DNA of 64,000 nt from positions 1 to 64,000 of the forward strand of contig CAZGKF010000007.1 of the NCBI GenBank assembly GCA_964526475.1, in the 5' to 3' direction. A program made the translations under genes and the position numbers. The notes under the pieces are model-generated. The model was given only the letters and a program-made list of their open reading frames with translations. It was not told where the DNA came from and searched no databases. This DNA is from CAYVTV01 sp964526475 (lineage in GTDB: Bacteria; Bacteroidota; Bacteroidia; Bacteroidales; GCA-2748055). This document shows positions 40,072 through 49,723 of this stretch, piece after piece (positions within the stretch are counted from its first letter, which is position 1; every line of letters starts with the position of its first letter).

Positions 40072-42621
40072 TTAAACCCTTAAACCAATTATCAGCACAT
40101 CATCTATCTGATCAATATTGCTTCGCCACATATCGAAAAGATTCGAGAGTTCTTCTTTTTGCTCCTTCATTGACATTTGCTGAATGCTTTTCAGTGTGTC
40201 GCGGAAGCGATTATACTTAAACTTTTTGCCATAAGGACCCCCGAATTGATCGGCAAATCCGTCTGAGAAAATATAAATAATGTCATCTTTCTTCAGATCA
40301 ATATGGTGCATTGTGAATGAACCGGTTTGCCGATCAGAAATTCCTATAGGCTTTTTATCAGCCGGAAATATATCCAGATTCCCATCCCTTAAAAGATACA
40401 TTGGATTATTAGCTCCGGAGAATTGGAGATTTAGGTTTTTCTTATCATATACTAAAAGCGCAATGTCCATTCCATCCTTAGTTTCTCCTTCAATCCCCCG
40501 TTGCTTAAGGGAATTAATAACTTCATTGCATAATTTTCCCAGTATCAGGGATGAGGTAAGTTCTTCATTTCTACTTACAATCTCATTTAGAAAAGTAACA
40601 CCAAGCATGCTCATAAATGCACCAGGTACACCATGGCCCGTGCAATCAGCAGCTGCTACCAAATATTTATCATTTTTCTTTGCTGCCCAGTAAAAGTCGC
40701 CGCTAACAATATCTTTAGGTTTAAAGAAAAGAAAGTAATCGGCAAAAACTCCATCAAGGAAGTTCGCAGGAGGAAGAACGGCCGACTGGATGCGGCGGGC
40801 ATATTGTATACTGTCGGTTATACTCTTGTTCTTCTCTTCAATTAGTTCTTTCTGTTGAATTATCTGCTCATTCTGTGTCAGTATTTCTTCATTTTTCTGC
40901 TCCAGTACATTATTTTTTTCCTCAATTTCTGTTTTTTGTTTAGCAAGAACCTGATTTTTATTCCTTACTATAAAAAACCCGGAAATAACAAATACTATTA
41001 TTAAGGCAAAAAGCATTAACATCCATGTGATCCTTTTCCTTGCTTCTATTTCTTTTTCAATTACCAGTTCCTGCCTTTCTTTCTCAATCTCCAGCAAACG
41101 GATCTCCTTAATTCTTTCCTTTTCTTCTGTTTCTTTTTGTTTAAGCAATAACTCCCTTATCTCTTTATCTTGTTCCAGTGCTTCAATTTCCTTTTGTCGG
41201 ATTTCTGAGGCGTGCTTTTCCCTTGTAAGCTCAACAGACTGAAGTATTCTCTCTTTTTCACTTTGTTCAAGTTCACGGTCCCTCCTTAATAATTCAATTT
41301 CCTTTCCTCTTTTCTCAGCTTCAATCTGGAGATTTCTTAGTTCAAGCTCTTTAAGTTCTTCGTCTGCAAGAATTAATCTTAGTTCCTTTTCTGTTTTTTC
41401 AAGTTCAAGTGTTTTTTGAGCAAGTTGTTGCTCAGTAAGCCTTTGTTCAACCAATAAGGAATCCCTGAGATTAAGATATAACTCGTAATATGCAAGTGCT
41501 CTGATATTATCATTTCCAAGTTTTAATATTTTTGAATATGTAAGATAACATTCCTGTAACAGTGCTTTATTTTCCGTAAGCTTAGCTGATTCTATGGAAC
41601 TACTACTAAAAATGCCCGCATTATACAAGTCTTTTCGGCTTAGGTATACAAGTGCTGTAATATTCTGAAGACTGGCCAGTTCTGAATGATTTTTCTGCGA
41701 TTTTCGTATTTCAAGTGCTTGCCGGAGATATTTAAGTGAATTATCGTGTTCATTAAGATTCTGATAACAAATTCCAAGATTTGTAAATAAAAAAGATTTT
41801 CTATCAGGATCATCCAATATATTCTCCCCAGGTTTAATGGCATTTAAAAAGTATTCCGATGCTTTTCTGTAATTCCCCTCAAGTTGATGTGTATAACCTA
41901 TATTGTTTGATAGCAATGCCATTGATGCACTATCATTTTGCGCTTCAAAATGATTAAATAACTTATGGTTTATTTCAATATTTTTCTGATAGTAATTTTG
42001 TTTAAGATATAATTCCGAGAGTTTATAAAGACTCCGTAAATAGGTATCCATATTTTTATTTTTTTCGGCCCATGTCAGCAAATCCTTGTATCCCTCTTCA
42101 GCTTCAGTATAATTCTTAGAAATTGATAAGGCATCAGCTTTTTTCTCAATGAGAACAGGATTGTATGTAAGTTCAGGAAAATCAGGAAGTTTGTTAAGTG
42201 CTCTTATATAATACTCACTGGCTTTTGCATACATCTTCATGTTGACAAAAAGATCTCCCGCAGTTTCAAAGGCGTTTACAATCTCCGGCGCTGAAACTTT
42301 TTCATATGCAACTGTTGCCCTGATAATATAAAGAATTCCATGCTCCGGCCTGCCGGCAGCTGAGTGGGAAAGTCCAAGCAACAGCATAATATCTCCCATT
42401 ATATCATACGCTTCAGATATGGTTGAGATTTGCAGTGATTTTTCAGCGATCTTTATCGCTTCTTCGAAATCATTTCCCTTGTATTTCTTAGTTGCTTCCT
42501 CATATATCCGGATTACCTTAAGGCTGTCATAATTATATATTTCCTGGGAAAATAAAATATTATTTCCAAATGATAAAACTATTAGCGCAGAGGATAAAAT
42601 AATATGTTTCAGGACAGACAT
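40072..42621 (-). CDS. TPR and SpoIIE-type PP2C phosphatase, membrane-bound
   Basis: About 849 residues from ATG 42621, which gives a signal peptide (MSVLKHIILSSALIVLSFG); an ATG at 42684 would add 21 polar residues. TPR repeats occupy roughly the first 390 residues, then a long charged coiled coil, one TM helix (ITWMLMLFALIIVFVISGFF), a second short coiled coil, and a C-terminal SpoIIE/PP2C domain starting QYARRIQSAVLPP, with the metal-binding segment AAADCTGHGVPGAFMS. The layout suggests periplasmic TPR sensing and cytoplasmic serine phosphatase output. The STAS protein at 35866 is a plausible target. Its stop is 7 bp from the stop of the converging PorE-like gene. Confidence 0.88.
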   Translation of the reverse strand: MSVLKHIILSSALIVLSFGNNILFSQEIYNYDSLKVIRIYEEATKKYKGNDFEEAIKIAEKSLQISTISEAYDIMGDIMLLLGLSHSAAGRPEHGILYIIRATVAYEKVSAPEIVNAFETAGDLFVNMKMYAKASEYYIRALNKLPDFPELTYNPVLIEKKADALSISKNYTEAEEGYKDLLTWAEKNKNMDTYLRSLYKLSELYLKQNYYQKNIEINHKLFNHFEAQNDSASMALLSNNIGYTHQLEGNYRKASEYFLNAIKPGENILDDPDRKSFLFTNLGICYQNLNEHDNSLKYLRQALEIRKSQKNHSELASLQNITALVYLSRKDLYNAGIFSSSSIESAKLTENKALLQECYLTYSKILKLGNDNIRALAYYELYLNLRDSLLVEQRLTEQQLAQKTLELEKTEKELRLILADEELKELELRNLQIEAEKRGKEIELLRRDRELEQSEKERILQSVELTREKHASEIRQKEIEALEQDKEIRELLLKQKETEEKERIKEIRLLEIEKERQELVIEKEIEARKRITWMLMLFALIIVFVISGFFIVRNKNQVLAKQKTEIEEKNNVLEQKNEEILTQNEQIIQQKELIEEKNKSITDSIQYARRIQSAVLPPANFLDGVFADYFLFFKPKDIVSGDFYWAAKKNDKYLVAAADCTGHGVPGAFMSMLGVTFLNEIVSRNEELTSSLILGKLCNEVINSLKQRGIEGETKDGMDIALLVYDKKNLNLQFSGANNPMYLLRDGNLDIFPADKKPIGISDRQTGSFTMHHIDLKKDDIIYIFSDGFADQFGGPYGKKFKYNRFRDTLKSIQQMSMKEQKEELSNLFDMWRSNIDQIDDVLIIGLRV

Positions 42622-42695
42622 ATTTATAATTTCGTAATTATTTTCAATACGCGCATAATGTTTATTACTTTCCGGGATAAACACATTATTTCTTT

Positions 42696-45071
42696 CTAGT
42701 TAAGATTATATGTAAGACCAATTCGTATGTGTCTTCTCATTTGCGGATTGTATGGTAAATCAGTTGCCTGCCCGGTTACACCCAGACCTCCGTATTTCTC
42801 ATCAAAAAGATTATTTGCTTTAATAAATAAGCGTAAATTTTCTCCAACGCGATAATTGGCATTTACGTCCATAAGGTAAAACCCGTCAACATCCCTGAAA
42901 AGGTCAGGGAACAAATCCTCGAAAGGGATAATTACCCTAAGCCATTTACTCATCCAGGCACTTTCAATATTAAAATACAATCTTTCAACAGGATAAAGTG
43001 ATGCTTTTAATTGGCCGAAATGCCGTGGCATAAGTTTAAATCCTCCAAGAAGGTTTGGGATATCAGTTAATCCCGGAATTTTTTCACTTTTCTGTGCGAA
43101 ACTAAGGCTCAATTCGAGATCAAGCTTAACTGCCTGTATAACATTTTTCCATCGGGCAGTTGCCTGAATCCCATATAAACGTGAAACAGAACCGGAAATA
43201 TTCTCGCGGAATAATAAGCTGTCAAGTGGAGAGCCGGAATAGGCCTTGGGCAGGCTAAGTGACTCAACTTTAACATATTTCTCCATTATGAGGTTGTTGA
43301 TCTCATTATAATAAATGGATAAATTGATATCCATACGCTTCGCAAATCTTGTGCGTATTCCCAATTCAGTTGCCCTGAACTTTTCAGGAATAAGGTCAGG
43401 ATTAGGAACTACCATATATCTTATTAGGGAAGGATCCTCCGGGGCAGGATAAGCAACCGATTGCCAGGCAAGATTTGCCGGGGCAGATTTATATGCAAAC
43501 CCTATAGAACCAAAAAGTGAAGTTATCTCGGAATACTTGTATAGCATAGCAAACCTGGGACTAAATATGGTTGTAAGATTACTTCTTTTATCAAATCTTA
43601 ATCCTCCCATAAATGTGTACCGTTTTAATAACCAGTACAACTGCGTAAATCCGGATAATTCAGTAAACTTTTGTGGGTTAAAACCAAAATAACCGAGCAG
43701 ACTATCGTATGGGAAAGAGAAATTGTCATACATTCCATAATTTTTGTAATCCCATGGGGAGTATAGATAGTTTGTAAGAGGAAAGTTTCTGGAACGCTGA
43801 TAAGTGATCCCGGTAACTGATTCGATATTTTTCCCCGGGGTAAGGGTAAAAACCTGTTCAGCAAGAAAATCGTGCGAAGAAGAAAAGAGATAAACCTTAT
43901 CAGTATTTTCAAGAAATGTAACTCCTAAACTGGAATTGCTATCCATGTTATACCACAGATTTGAAAGGTGAGTGGAACTATGTATTACAGGAGATATGGC
44001 CAAATCATAACTCAGAGTTACTCTTTGTATTATATCTCCCCAATAATTCTGGGGATTATTATATTTGAAAAGATAGGGAGAACGGCCAATCGAACTGTGT
44101 GATCTCCTGTACATATTGTCGTATGAAAGACGCAAACCCCTGAAAGCCAGTTGAAGGCCTATCATATGACTATATGCAGGAAGATTCTCCAATTCGGGAT
44201 TTTGGATGTCCCCTTCATACCTTTCAGGATAGTACTCCGAAATAAAATTTTGTTTGTTAATACTTTCATTCTGAAGAACATCGGCTGTAATTTCCAGTGG
44301 CCTGTAATCCACACTGTTTAAGGTAATGTTTCTTCTGGTATTCTGAAGATAGCTTAAAGGATTATAGGCATCTGAATATCCTCTGGTTACCATCAGATCG
44401 GAGAGTTCATTTTTACTCCCATAAAAACTATAATTAAGAATGTTTCTGTTTTTTCCTGCTTTCCCGCCGATAATGAAATTAATATAATTAAAATCACTTT
44501 GTCCCAGGCTGATATCTCCCTGTACAAATGTTCCTTCTTCTGCCTGGCGGGTTATAATGTTTATAACCCCTGATACGGCATCAGCCCCGTATATAGCTGC
44601 TCCCGGGCCATAAATAATTTCAATTCGCTCAGCTTGTCTTACCGGAAGTTGTGCGTCCAGTGGCATCCCGGAAACAACAGATGGTTTTACCGGTAGTCCG
44701 TTTAAAAGGATCTTGGTATAGAAATTTCCTGTTAAACCCCTTACCTGATAACTGTTTCCAAGCTCTCCCGAGCCGGGTGTGGAAACCCTTATTCCGGGAA
44801 GGGACTTAAGCACATCAGTGAGTGTAGTATGCTGATTCCGGATTATCTCATCGTGTGTAACTACGTAAATTGTAATAGGTAAGTCAGATATATATTTTGT
44901 ACTGCGTGATGCGGATACTACTTTGACTTGTCCGGTATCAGAATATTCCCTGATGTTTTCAGCTCCGAGAACATTCGATTTTAACCACCCTGGAGGAGAT
45001 TCAGGTTCCTGAGAATTGATTTTTTCAATTGAAAAACTCAGGCAGATAAAAATCAGGATGAATCTGAACAT
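42696..45071 (-). CDS. TonB-dependent receptor
   Basis: A 791-residue outer-membrane receptor with a signal peptide (about 1-20), a plug domain at about 50-170 (VVSASRSTKYISDLPITIYVVT, then IEIIYGPGAAIYGADAVSGVINIIT) and a beta barrel to the C-terminal LTYNLN. The plug is of the colicin/siderophore receptor kind rather than SusC, and it lacks a signalling N-terminal domain. The ligand (siderophore, vitamin B12 or other) cannot be told. The TPR/SpoIIE gene follows 74 bp downstream on the same strand. Confidence 0.92.
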   Translation of the reverse strand: MFRFILIFICLSFSIEKINSQEPESPPGWLKSNVLGAENIREYSDTGQVKVVSASRSTKYISDLPITIYVVTHDEIIRNQHTTLTDVLKSLPGIRVSTPGSGELGNSYQVRGLTGNFYTKILLNGLPVKPSVVSGMPLDAQLPVRQAERIEIIYGPGAAIYGADAVSGVINIITRQAEEGTFVQGDISLGQSDFNYINFIIGGKAGKNRNILNYSFYGSKNELSDLMVTRGYSDAYNPLSYLQNTRRNITLNSVDYRPLEITADVLQNESINKQNFISEYYPERYEGDIQNPELENLPAYSHMIGLQLAFRGLRLSYDNMYRRSHSSIGRSPYLFKYNNPQNYWGDIIQRVTLSYDLAISPVIHSSTHLSNLWYNMDSNSSLGVTFLENTDKVYLFSSSHDFLAEQVFTLTPGKNIESVTGITYQRSRNFPLTNYLYSPWDYKNYGMYDNFSFPYDSLLGYFGFNPQKFTELSGFTQLYWLLKRYTFMGGLRFDKRSNLTTIFSPRFAMLYKYSEITSLFGSIGFAYKSAPANLAWQSVAYPAPEDPSLIRYMVVPNPDLIPEKFRATELGIRTRFAKRMDINLSIYYNEINNLIMEKYVKVESLSLPKAYSGSPLDSLLFRENISGSVSRLYGIQATARWKNVIQAVKLDLELSLSFAQKSEKIPGLTDIPNLLGGFKLMPRHFGQLKASLYPVERLYFNIESAWMSKWLRVIIPFEDLFPDLFRDVDGFYLMDVNANYRVGENLRLFIKANNLFDEKYGGLGVTGQATDLPYNPQMRRHIRIGLTYNLN

Positions 45072-45231
45072 AACTGCTGTTTTTTTTCAAAAATAAACAA
45101 AATATTAATCCCGACATTACTTAAAAATTCATCTGTTTTACTACTTATATTTTATGAATCTTGATTTCTGATATGTTCAGTAATTTTAAGGTATGCTATT
45201 AAGCAAGCTTTATCCACTAAAAAAAATATAT

Positions 45232-45239
45232 TACTTTTG
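45232..45239 (+). promoter_or_regulatory. Candidate -7 element for gcvT
   Basis: TACTTTTG fits TAnnTTTG, 29 bases before the gcvT ATG. The -33 region shows only TTTATCC, so the match is partial. Confidence 0.45.
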
Positions 45240-45267
45240 CTAATATAAAAAATATAAATCATAAAGT

Positions 45268-46362
45268 ATGGTGAAAAATACTGTCTTCTTTGATGTTCAT
45301 AAGGCTCTTGACGCCAGGATCAAACCTTTTGCAGGATTCAATATGCCTGTTGAGTATTCCGGTGTAATTGATGAACATTTAAATGTGAGACGAAAACTTG
45401 GTATTTTTGATGTTTCACATATGGGAGAGATATGGGTAAAGGGAGAAAAAGCCAAAGATTTTATTCAGAAAGTAACTACCAATGATGTTAGCAGTCTTTC
45501 GCCGGGGAAAGTACAGTATTCATGCTTTCCAAATGGAAATGGAGGAATAATTGACGATATTCTCGTTTATCAATACTCCGATACAAAATATCTGCTTGTC
45601 GTTAATGCTTCAAATATAGATAAAGACTGGAACTGGCTTGTTAGTCAGAATAATCCGGGAGTTGTACTTGAGAATGCTTCAGATCATATTTCGCAGGTTG
45701 CAGTTCAGGGACCTTTAGCAGTTGAAGCTTTGCAAAAGCTTACAGATATTGATCTTGCCAATCTGAAAAGCTTTACATTTATTACCGCCCCATTTGCAGG
45801 GATACAGGAAGTAATAATTTCAGCTACCGGATATACCGGCTCAGGGGGTCTTGAACTATATTTTTACAATGATTACGGGCCGGCTATCTGGAATAAGATA
45901 ATGGAGGCGGGGAGGAGTTACGGCATCAAGCCTGCCGGACTTGCTGCCAGGGATACACTCAGACTCGAGATGGGATATTGCCTTTATGGGAATGATATTG
46001 ACGACACAACATCGCCGATTGAAGCAGGATTGGGATGGATAACTAAATTTTCGGAAGGAAACGACTTTATTGACAGGAATTTTCTGGAGATGCAAAAAGC
46101 CAGGGGAGTAAAACGTAAACTTGTTGGCTTTGAAATGATAGACAAAGGAATTCCCCGTCAGCATTATGAAGTTCATAACAATGAAGGGGAAATTATTGGT
46201 AAAGTTACTTCAGGAACTATTTCTCCCGTGCTTAATAAAGGAATTGGGATGGCCTATGTACTAAATGATTTTGCTTCAGAAGGTAATGACATCATTATTC
46301 TGATCAGAAACAAAAATCTTAAAGCCAGAATAGTACAACCCCCTTTCTTTAAAGGTATTTAA
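45268..46362 (+). CDS. gcvT: Aminomethyltransferase (glycine cleavage T protein)
   Basis: A 364-residue GcvT, the normal length. It transfers the aminomethyl group from H protein to tetrahydrofolate, releasing ammonia. Recognisable pieces: FAGFNMPVEYSG, FDVSHMGEIWVKG, and the folate-site run GGIIDDILVYQ with the catalytic Asp. The ATGYTGSGGLELYF segment has Ser where many members have Glu (GYTGE). Other glycine cleavage genes (gcvH, gcvP) are not in the window, as is usual in Bacteroidota. The comB-like gene follows 58 bp downstream. Confidence 0.95.
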   Translation: MVKNTVFFDVHKALDARIKPFAGFNMPVEYSGVIDEHLNVRRKLGIFDVSHMGEIWVKGEKAKDFIQKVTTNDVSSLSPGKVQYSCFPNGNGGIIDDILVYQYSDTKYLLVVNASNIDKDWNWLVSQNNPGVVLENASDHISQVAVQGPLAVEALQKLTDIDLANLKSFTFITAPFAGIQEVIISATGYTGSGGLELYFYNDYGPAIWNKIMEAGRSYGIKPAGLAARDTLRLEMGYCLYGNDIDDTTSPIEAGLGWITKFSEGNDFIDRNFLEMQKARGVKRKLVGFEMIDKGIPRQHYEVHNNEGEIIGKVTSGTISPVLNKGIGMAYVLNDFASEGNDIIILIRNKNLKARIVQPPFFKGI

Positions 46363-46420
46363 TCAAAATAGTTATCAGATATAAGTTTATTATAATATTC
46401 TTGTAAACATTTTCCGGAAA

Positions 46421-47137
46421 ATGAATAAAATTGAAGTTTGTTTCACTCCGGCTCTGTATCCCTATTTTCATAATAAGGAGGCTGTAGTGGTTGTTGTTGA
46501 CATCCTGCGTGCTTCTTCAGCAATTTGTACCGCTTTTATGAATGGAGTTAAGCGGATTATTCCTGTTGAAACGCTTGAGGAGGCGAGGATTATGAAAGAC
46601 AAAGGATATATGGTTGCCGCTGAAAGGGATGGAATTGTCAGAGATTTTGCTGATTTTGGAAATTCACCATTTAATTTTACTCCTGAAAGAGTAAGGGATA
46701 AAGATATAGTTTACAGCACTACTAATGGTACCCAGACTATCAAACTGGCAGCTTCATCTTATTCAGTTGTTATTGCTTCATTCCTGAATTTCTCTGCAAT
46801 CGGTAAATATATTCTCGCAGAAAACAGAGATCTGCTTATACTATGTGCAGGTTGGAAGAATAAGTTTAATCTGGAGGACACACTTTTTGCAGGTGCTCTT
46901 ACAGATTTCCTGCTTAATGAAAGAAATTACCAGACTTTTTGCGATTCAGCCTGTGCATCTCAGGATTTGTGGAGCCTTGCCAGAAATGATCTGTTTGGTT
47001 ATCTGGAAAAAGCTGCACAGCGGCATAGATTAAAGAAAAACAGACTGGATGATGTTATTGAGTATTGCCATACATTTGATCAGACAAGTATTATACCGGT
47101 TCTTAAAAATGAGTATCTGGTACCCATGTCAAATTGA
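46421..47137 (+). CDS. comB: 2-phosphosulfolactate phosphatase family protein
   Basis: A 238-residue ComB-family protein. The N-terminal VVVVDILRASSAICTAFMNGVKRIIPVETLEEA and the central YSTTNGTQTIKLAA stretch are diagnostic. ComB hydrolyses (R)-2-phospho-3-sulfolactate in coenzyme M synthesis in methanogens; bacterial copies are common where coenzyme M is not expected, and their role is unclear. No comA, comC or other sulfonate genes are near. It follows gcvT on the same strand, perhaps by convenience of location only. Confidence 0.85.
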   Translation: MNKIEVCFTPALYPYFHNKEAVVVVVDILRASSAICTAFMNGVKRIIPVETLEEARIMKDKGYMVAAERDGIVRDFADFGNSPFNFTPERVRDKDIVYSTTNGTQTIKLAASSYSVVIASFLNFSAIGKYILAENRDLLILCAGWKNKFNLEDTLFAGALTDFLLNERNYQTFCDSACASQDLWSLARNDLFGYLEKAAQRHRLKKNRLDDVIEYCHTFDQTSIIPVLKNEYLVPMSN

Positions 47138-47455
47138 CATCAGCATCAGAAGTAATTAACAAAATGCCCTTATTTATTAACCTTTTCCTAAGAGATTAAT
47201 TAGAGATATAATTTTTTATTAATTTTAATGTCTGAATTTACTTCTTGAAAAAGAAATTCCATTATGAACGTATTTGAATAAGCATGAATTCTTGTGATGA
47301 TTATAGTTATCGTGGGAGCATAGAGTATTCAATAACTGAATAATAAGATTTAAAGAATTACTTATTGCGTATAACCATTATAATATGCATGATATAAACA
47401 TCTGCGAAACTTTAGTAATGTAACTTATATAATTAATCTTAAATATTATCAGATA
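47138..47455. other. Intergenic region before serC
   Basis: About 320 bp of AT-rich DNA without coding potential. TTGCGTATAACCATTATAATATGC near 47375 resembles a generic TTG...TATAAT arrangement but not the Bacteroidota TTTG element, so promoter assignment is open. Confidence 0.4.
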
Positions 47456-48526
47456 ATGAAAAAGATCAATTTTTACGCAGGTCCATCCATCCTTTCTCCC
47501 TTTACAATAGAAAATACTGCTAAAGCGATTATGGATCTTAACAGCACAGGGCTTTCCCTTATGGAAATTTCCCACAGAAGTAAGGATTTTATGGCAATCA
47601 TGAAAGAAACTACAGATCTTTTTAAGGAATTGCTTGATATTCCTTCCGGGTACTCGGTATTACTGCTCCAGGGAGGTGCAAGCCTTCAGTTTGCAATGGT
47701 ACCAATGAATTATTTCATTAAGAAGGCTGCTTATCTGGATACAGGTTCCTGGGCTTCAAAGGCTATCAAAGAAGCAAAAATATTTGGTGAAGTGGATGTA
47801 GTTGCCTCTTCAAAAGATGAAACTTATTGTTATTTACCCAAAGGATGGAAAGTTCCGGAGGATGCTGATTATTTTCATATTACCACAAATAATACTATAT
47901 ATGGAACAGAAATTAAAGAGGATATGGATTGTAAGATTCCTCTCATCGCTGATATGTCATCAGATATATTCAGCCGTCCACTTGATGTATCAAAATATGC
48001 ATTAATATACGGTGGGGCTCAGAAGAATCTTGCACCTGCAGGTGTAGCGTTTGTAATAGTGAAGGATGATACTCTTGGTAAGCCTGAAAAGCCAATACCT
48101 ACCATACTGAACTATAAAACCCATATTGAAAACGAATCAATGTTTAATACTCCTCCTTGTGTTGCAGTTTATTCTGCACTCCAAACCCTGAAATGGTATA
48201 GGCAATTAGGTGGTATTTCCGCAATTCATAAAGTGAATATGGAGAAAGCAGATATACTCTACTCAGAAATAGACCGTAATAAGATTTTTAAGGGCACTGT
48301 GAAAAATCCTGAGGATCGTTCAATAATGAATGTGACTTTTATTATGAGTGACAATTATAAGGACAAGGAAGAAGAATTCCTCGCACTGGCTTCTTCAAAA
48401 GGTATGGTAGGATTGAAAGGTCACCGTTCTGTCGGAGGATTCAGGGCCTCTATCTACAATGCAATGCCGGTATCAGGTGTAAAAGCACTTGTTGAAGTTA
48501 TGAAAGAATTTGAAAGGAAAATATAA
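47456..48526 (+). CDS. serC: Phosphoserine aminotransferase
   Basis: A 356-residue class V aminotransferase: NFYAGPSILSPF at the start, LLLQGGASLQFAMVPMN for phosphate and cofactor binding, and GGAQKNLAPAG with the PLP-binding lysine near residue 190. It makes 3-phosphoserine from 3-phosphohydroxypyruvate and glutamate. The serA gene, the preceding pathway step, follows 146 bp downstream. It may also act in pyridoxine synthesis. Confidence 0.96.
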   Translation: MKKINFYAGPSILSPFTIENTAKAIMDLNSTGLSLMEISHRSKDFMAIMKETTDLFKELLDIPSGYSVLLLQGGASLQFAMVPMNYFIKKAAYLDTGSWASKAIKEAKIFGEVDVVASSKDETYCYLPKGWKVPEDADYFHITTNNTIYGTEIKEDMDCKIPLIADMSSDIFSRPLDVSKYALIYGGAQKNLAPAGVAFVIVKDDTLGKPEKPIPTILNYKTHIENESMFNTPPCVAVYSALQTLKWYRQLGGISAIHKVNMEKADILYSEIDRNKIFKGTVKNPEDRSIMNVTFIMSDNYKDKEEEFLALASSKGMVGLKGHRSVGGFRASIYNAMPVSGVKALVEVMKEFERKI

Positions 48527-48672
48527 TTTTTTTTTATTTGGAATCCTCATATAATCTATTATACATGATAATTATGAGTAAAGAATTGGAATTTCAATGA
48601 AACAGAAGTGATATGATAGAAATTTATTCAATATGCTTAAAAATAAATAATGTATAACCTAATCTTTTTCTC

Positions 48673-49593
48673 GTGAAAAAAATACTTGTAGCAACTGAAA
48701 AACCTTTCTCCAAAATTGCAGTATCAAATATAAAGGCTATTGTGGAAGACACAGGTTTTGAATTTCAGATTTTAGAAAAATATTCCGATAAGTCCGATCT
48801 TCTTAAAGCCGTAGCTGATGTGGATGCCCTAATAATTCGTTCCGATATTATCGATAAAGAAGTCCTTGATGCAGCAGGAAATCTTAAGATTGTTGTGCGG
48901 GCCGGGGCTGGCTACGATAATATTGACCTTAATACAGCTACCATAAAAAAAATAACAGCTATGAATACTCCGGGCCAAAACTCGAATGCGGTGGCTGAAC
49001 TGGCTATTGGGATGATGATTTATCTGAATCGTAATAGATTCGATGGAACTACCGGTACGGAACTCAGAGGTAAAACCATTGGCATTCATGCCTATGGCTA
49101 CGTTGGACGGTTAGTCGCTCATATTGCAAAAGGCTTTGGGATGAAAGTTCATGCTTTCGATCCGTATGTTGACCATGTTATTATTGAACATGATGGAATT
49201 ACAGTTGAGAATAGCGTTGAGGATATTTACAGTAAATGCCAGTATATTTCTCTTCACATACCTTTCGATGGAAAAACAAAAGAGTCGGTTAATCTCGATC
49301 TTCTAAAACTGATGCCCACCGGAGCAACCCTGGTAAATACAGCCCGTAAGGAAGTGATTCATGAACCTTCGCTTTTAAGAATGTTTGAGGATCGTGCTGA
49401 TTTCAGATATATTTCCGACATTACACCAAACTGTATTGATCAGATTGTTGGAAAGTTCGATGGAAGGTATTTCTTTACCCCAAAAAAGGCTGGTGCTCAA
49501 ACTGCAGAAGCAAATAATAATGCCGGAATAGCAGCTGCAAAACAAATAGTGGCATTTTTCAAAACAGGCGACACTACTTTTAAAGTAAATTAG
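48673..49593 (+). CDS. serA: D-3-phosphoglycerate dehydrogenase
   Basis: A 306-residue NAD-dependent enzyme for the first step of serine synthesis, starting at GTG 48673. RAGAGYDNIDL, the coenzyme motif region GIHAYGYVGR (a Tyr replaces a Gly of the usual GxGxxG) and NTARKEVIHE are visible. It is short because it lacks the C-terminal ACT domain, so feedback by serine through that domain is absent. Near the C-terminus the usual catalytic His in LPHIG is replaced by a TPKKAGAQTAEA segment, a feature of this Bacteroidota SerA group. The DUF1015 gene follows 130 bp downstream. Confidence 0.9.
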   Translation: MKKILVATEKPFSKIAVSNIKAIVEDTGFEFQILEKYSDKSDLLKAVADVDALIIRSDIIDKEVLDAAGNLKIVVRAGAGYDNIDLNTATIKKITAMNTPGQNSNAVAELAIGMMIYLNRNRFDGTTGTELRGKTIGIHAYGYVGRLVAHIAKGFGMKVHAFDPYVDHVIIEHDGITVENSVEDIYSKCQYISLHIPFDGKTKESVNLDLLKLMPTGATLVNTARKEVIHEPSLLRMFEDRADFRYISDITPNCIDQIVGKFDGRYFFTPKKAGAQTAEANNNAGIAAAKQIVAFFKTGDTTFKVN

Positions 49594-49723
49594 TCTTATT
49601 TAAACTGACAGATTATTTGGATATTAAGTTATTAGGGAGGATGGAATTATCTTTCAAAGCTGGTAATCTCAAACCCAATAACCAATAACACAATACCCGG
49701 ATACTCTTTTAACCTTATATTTC

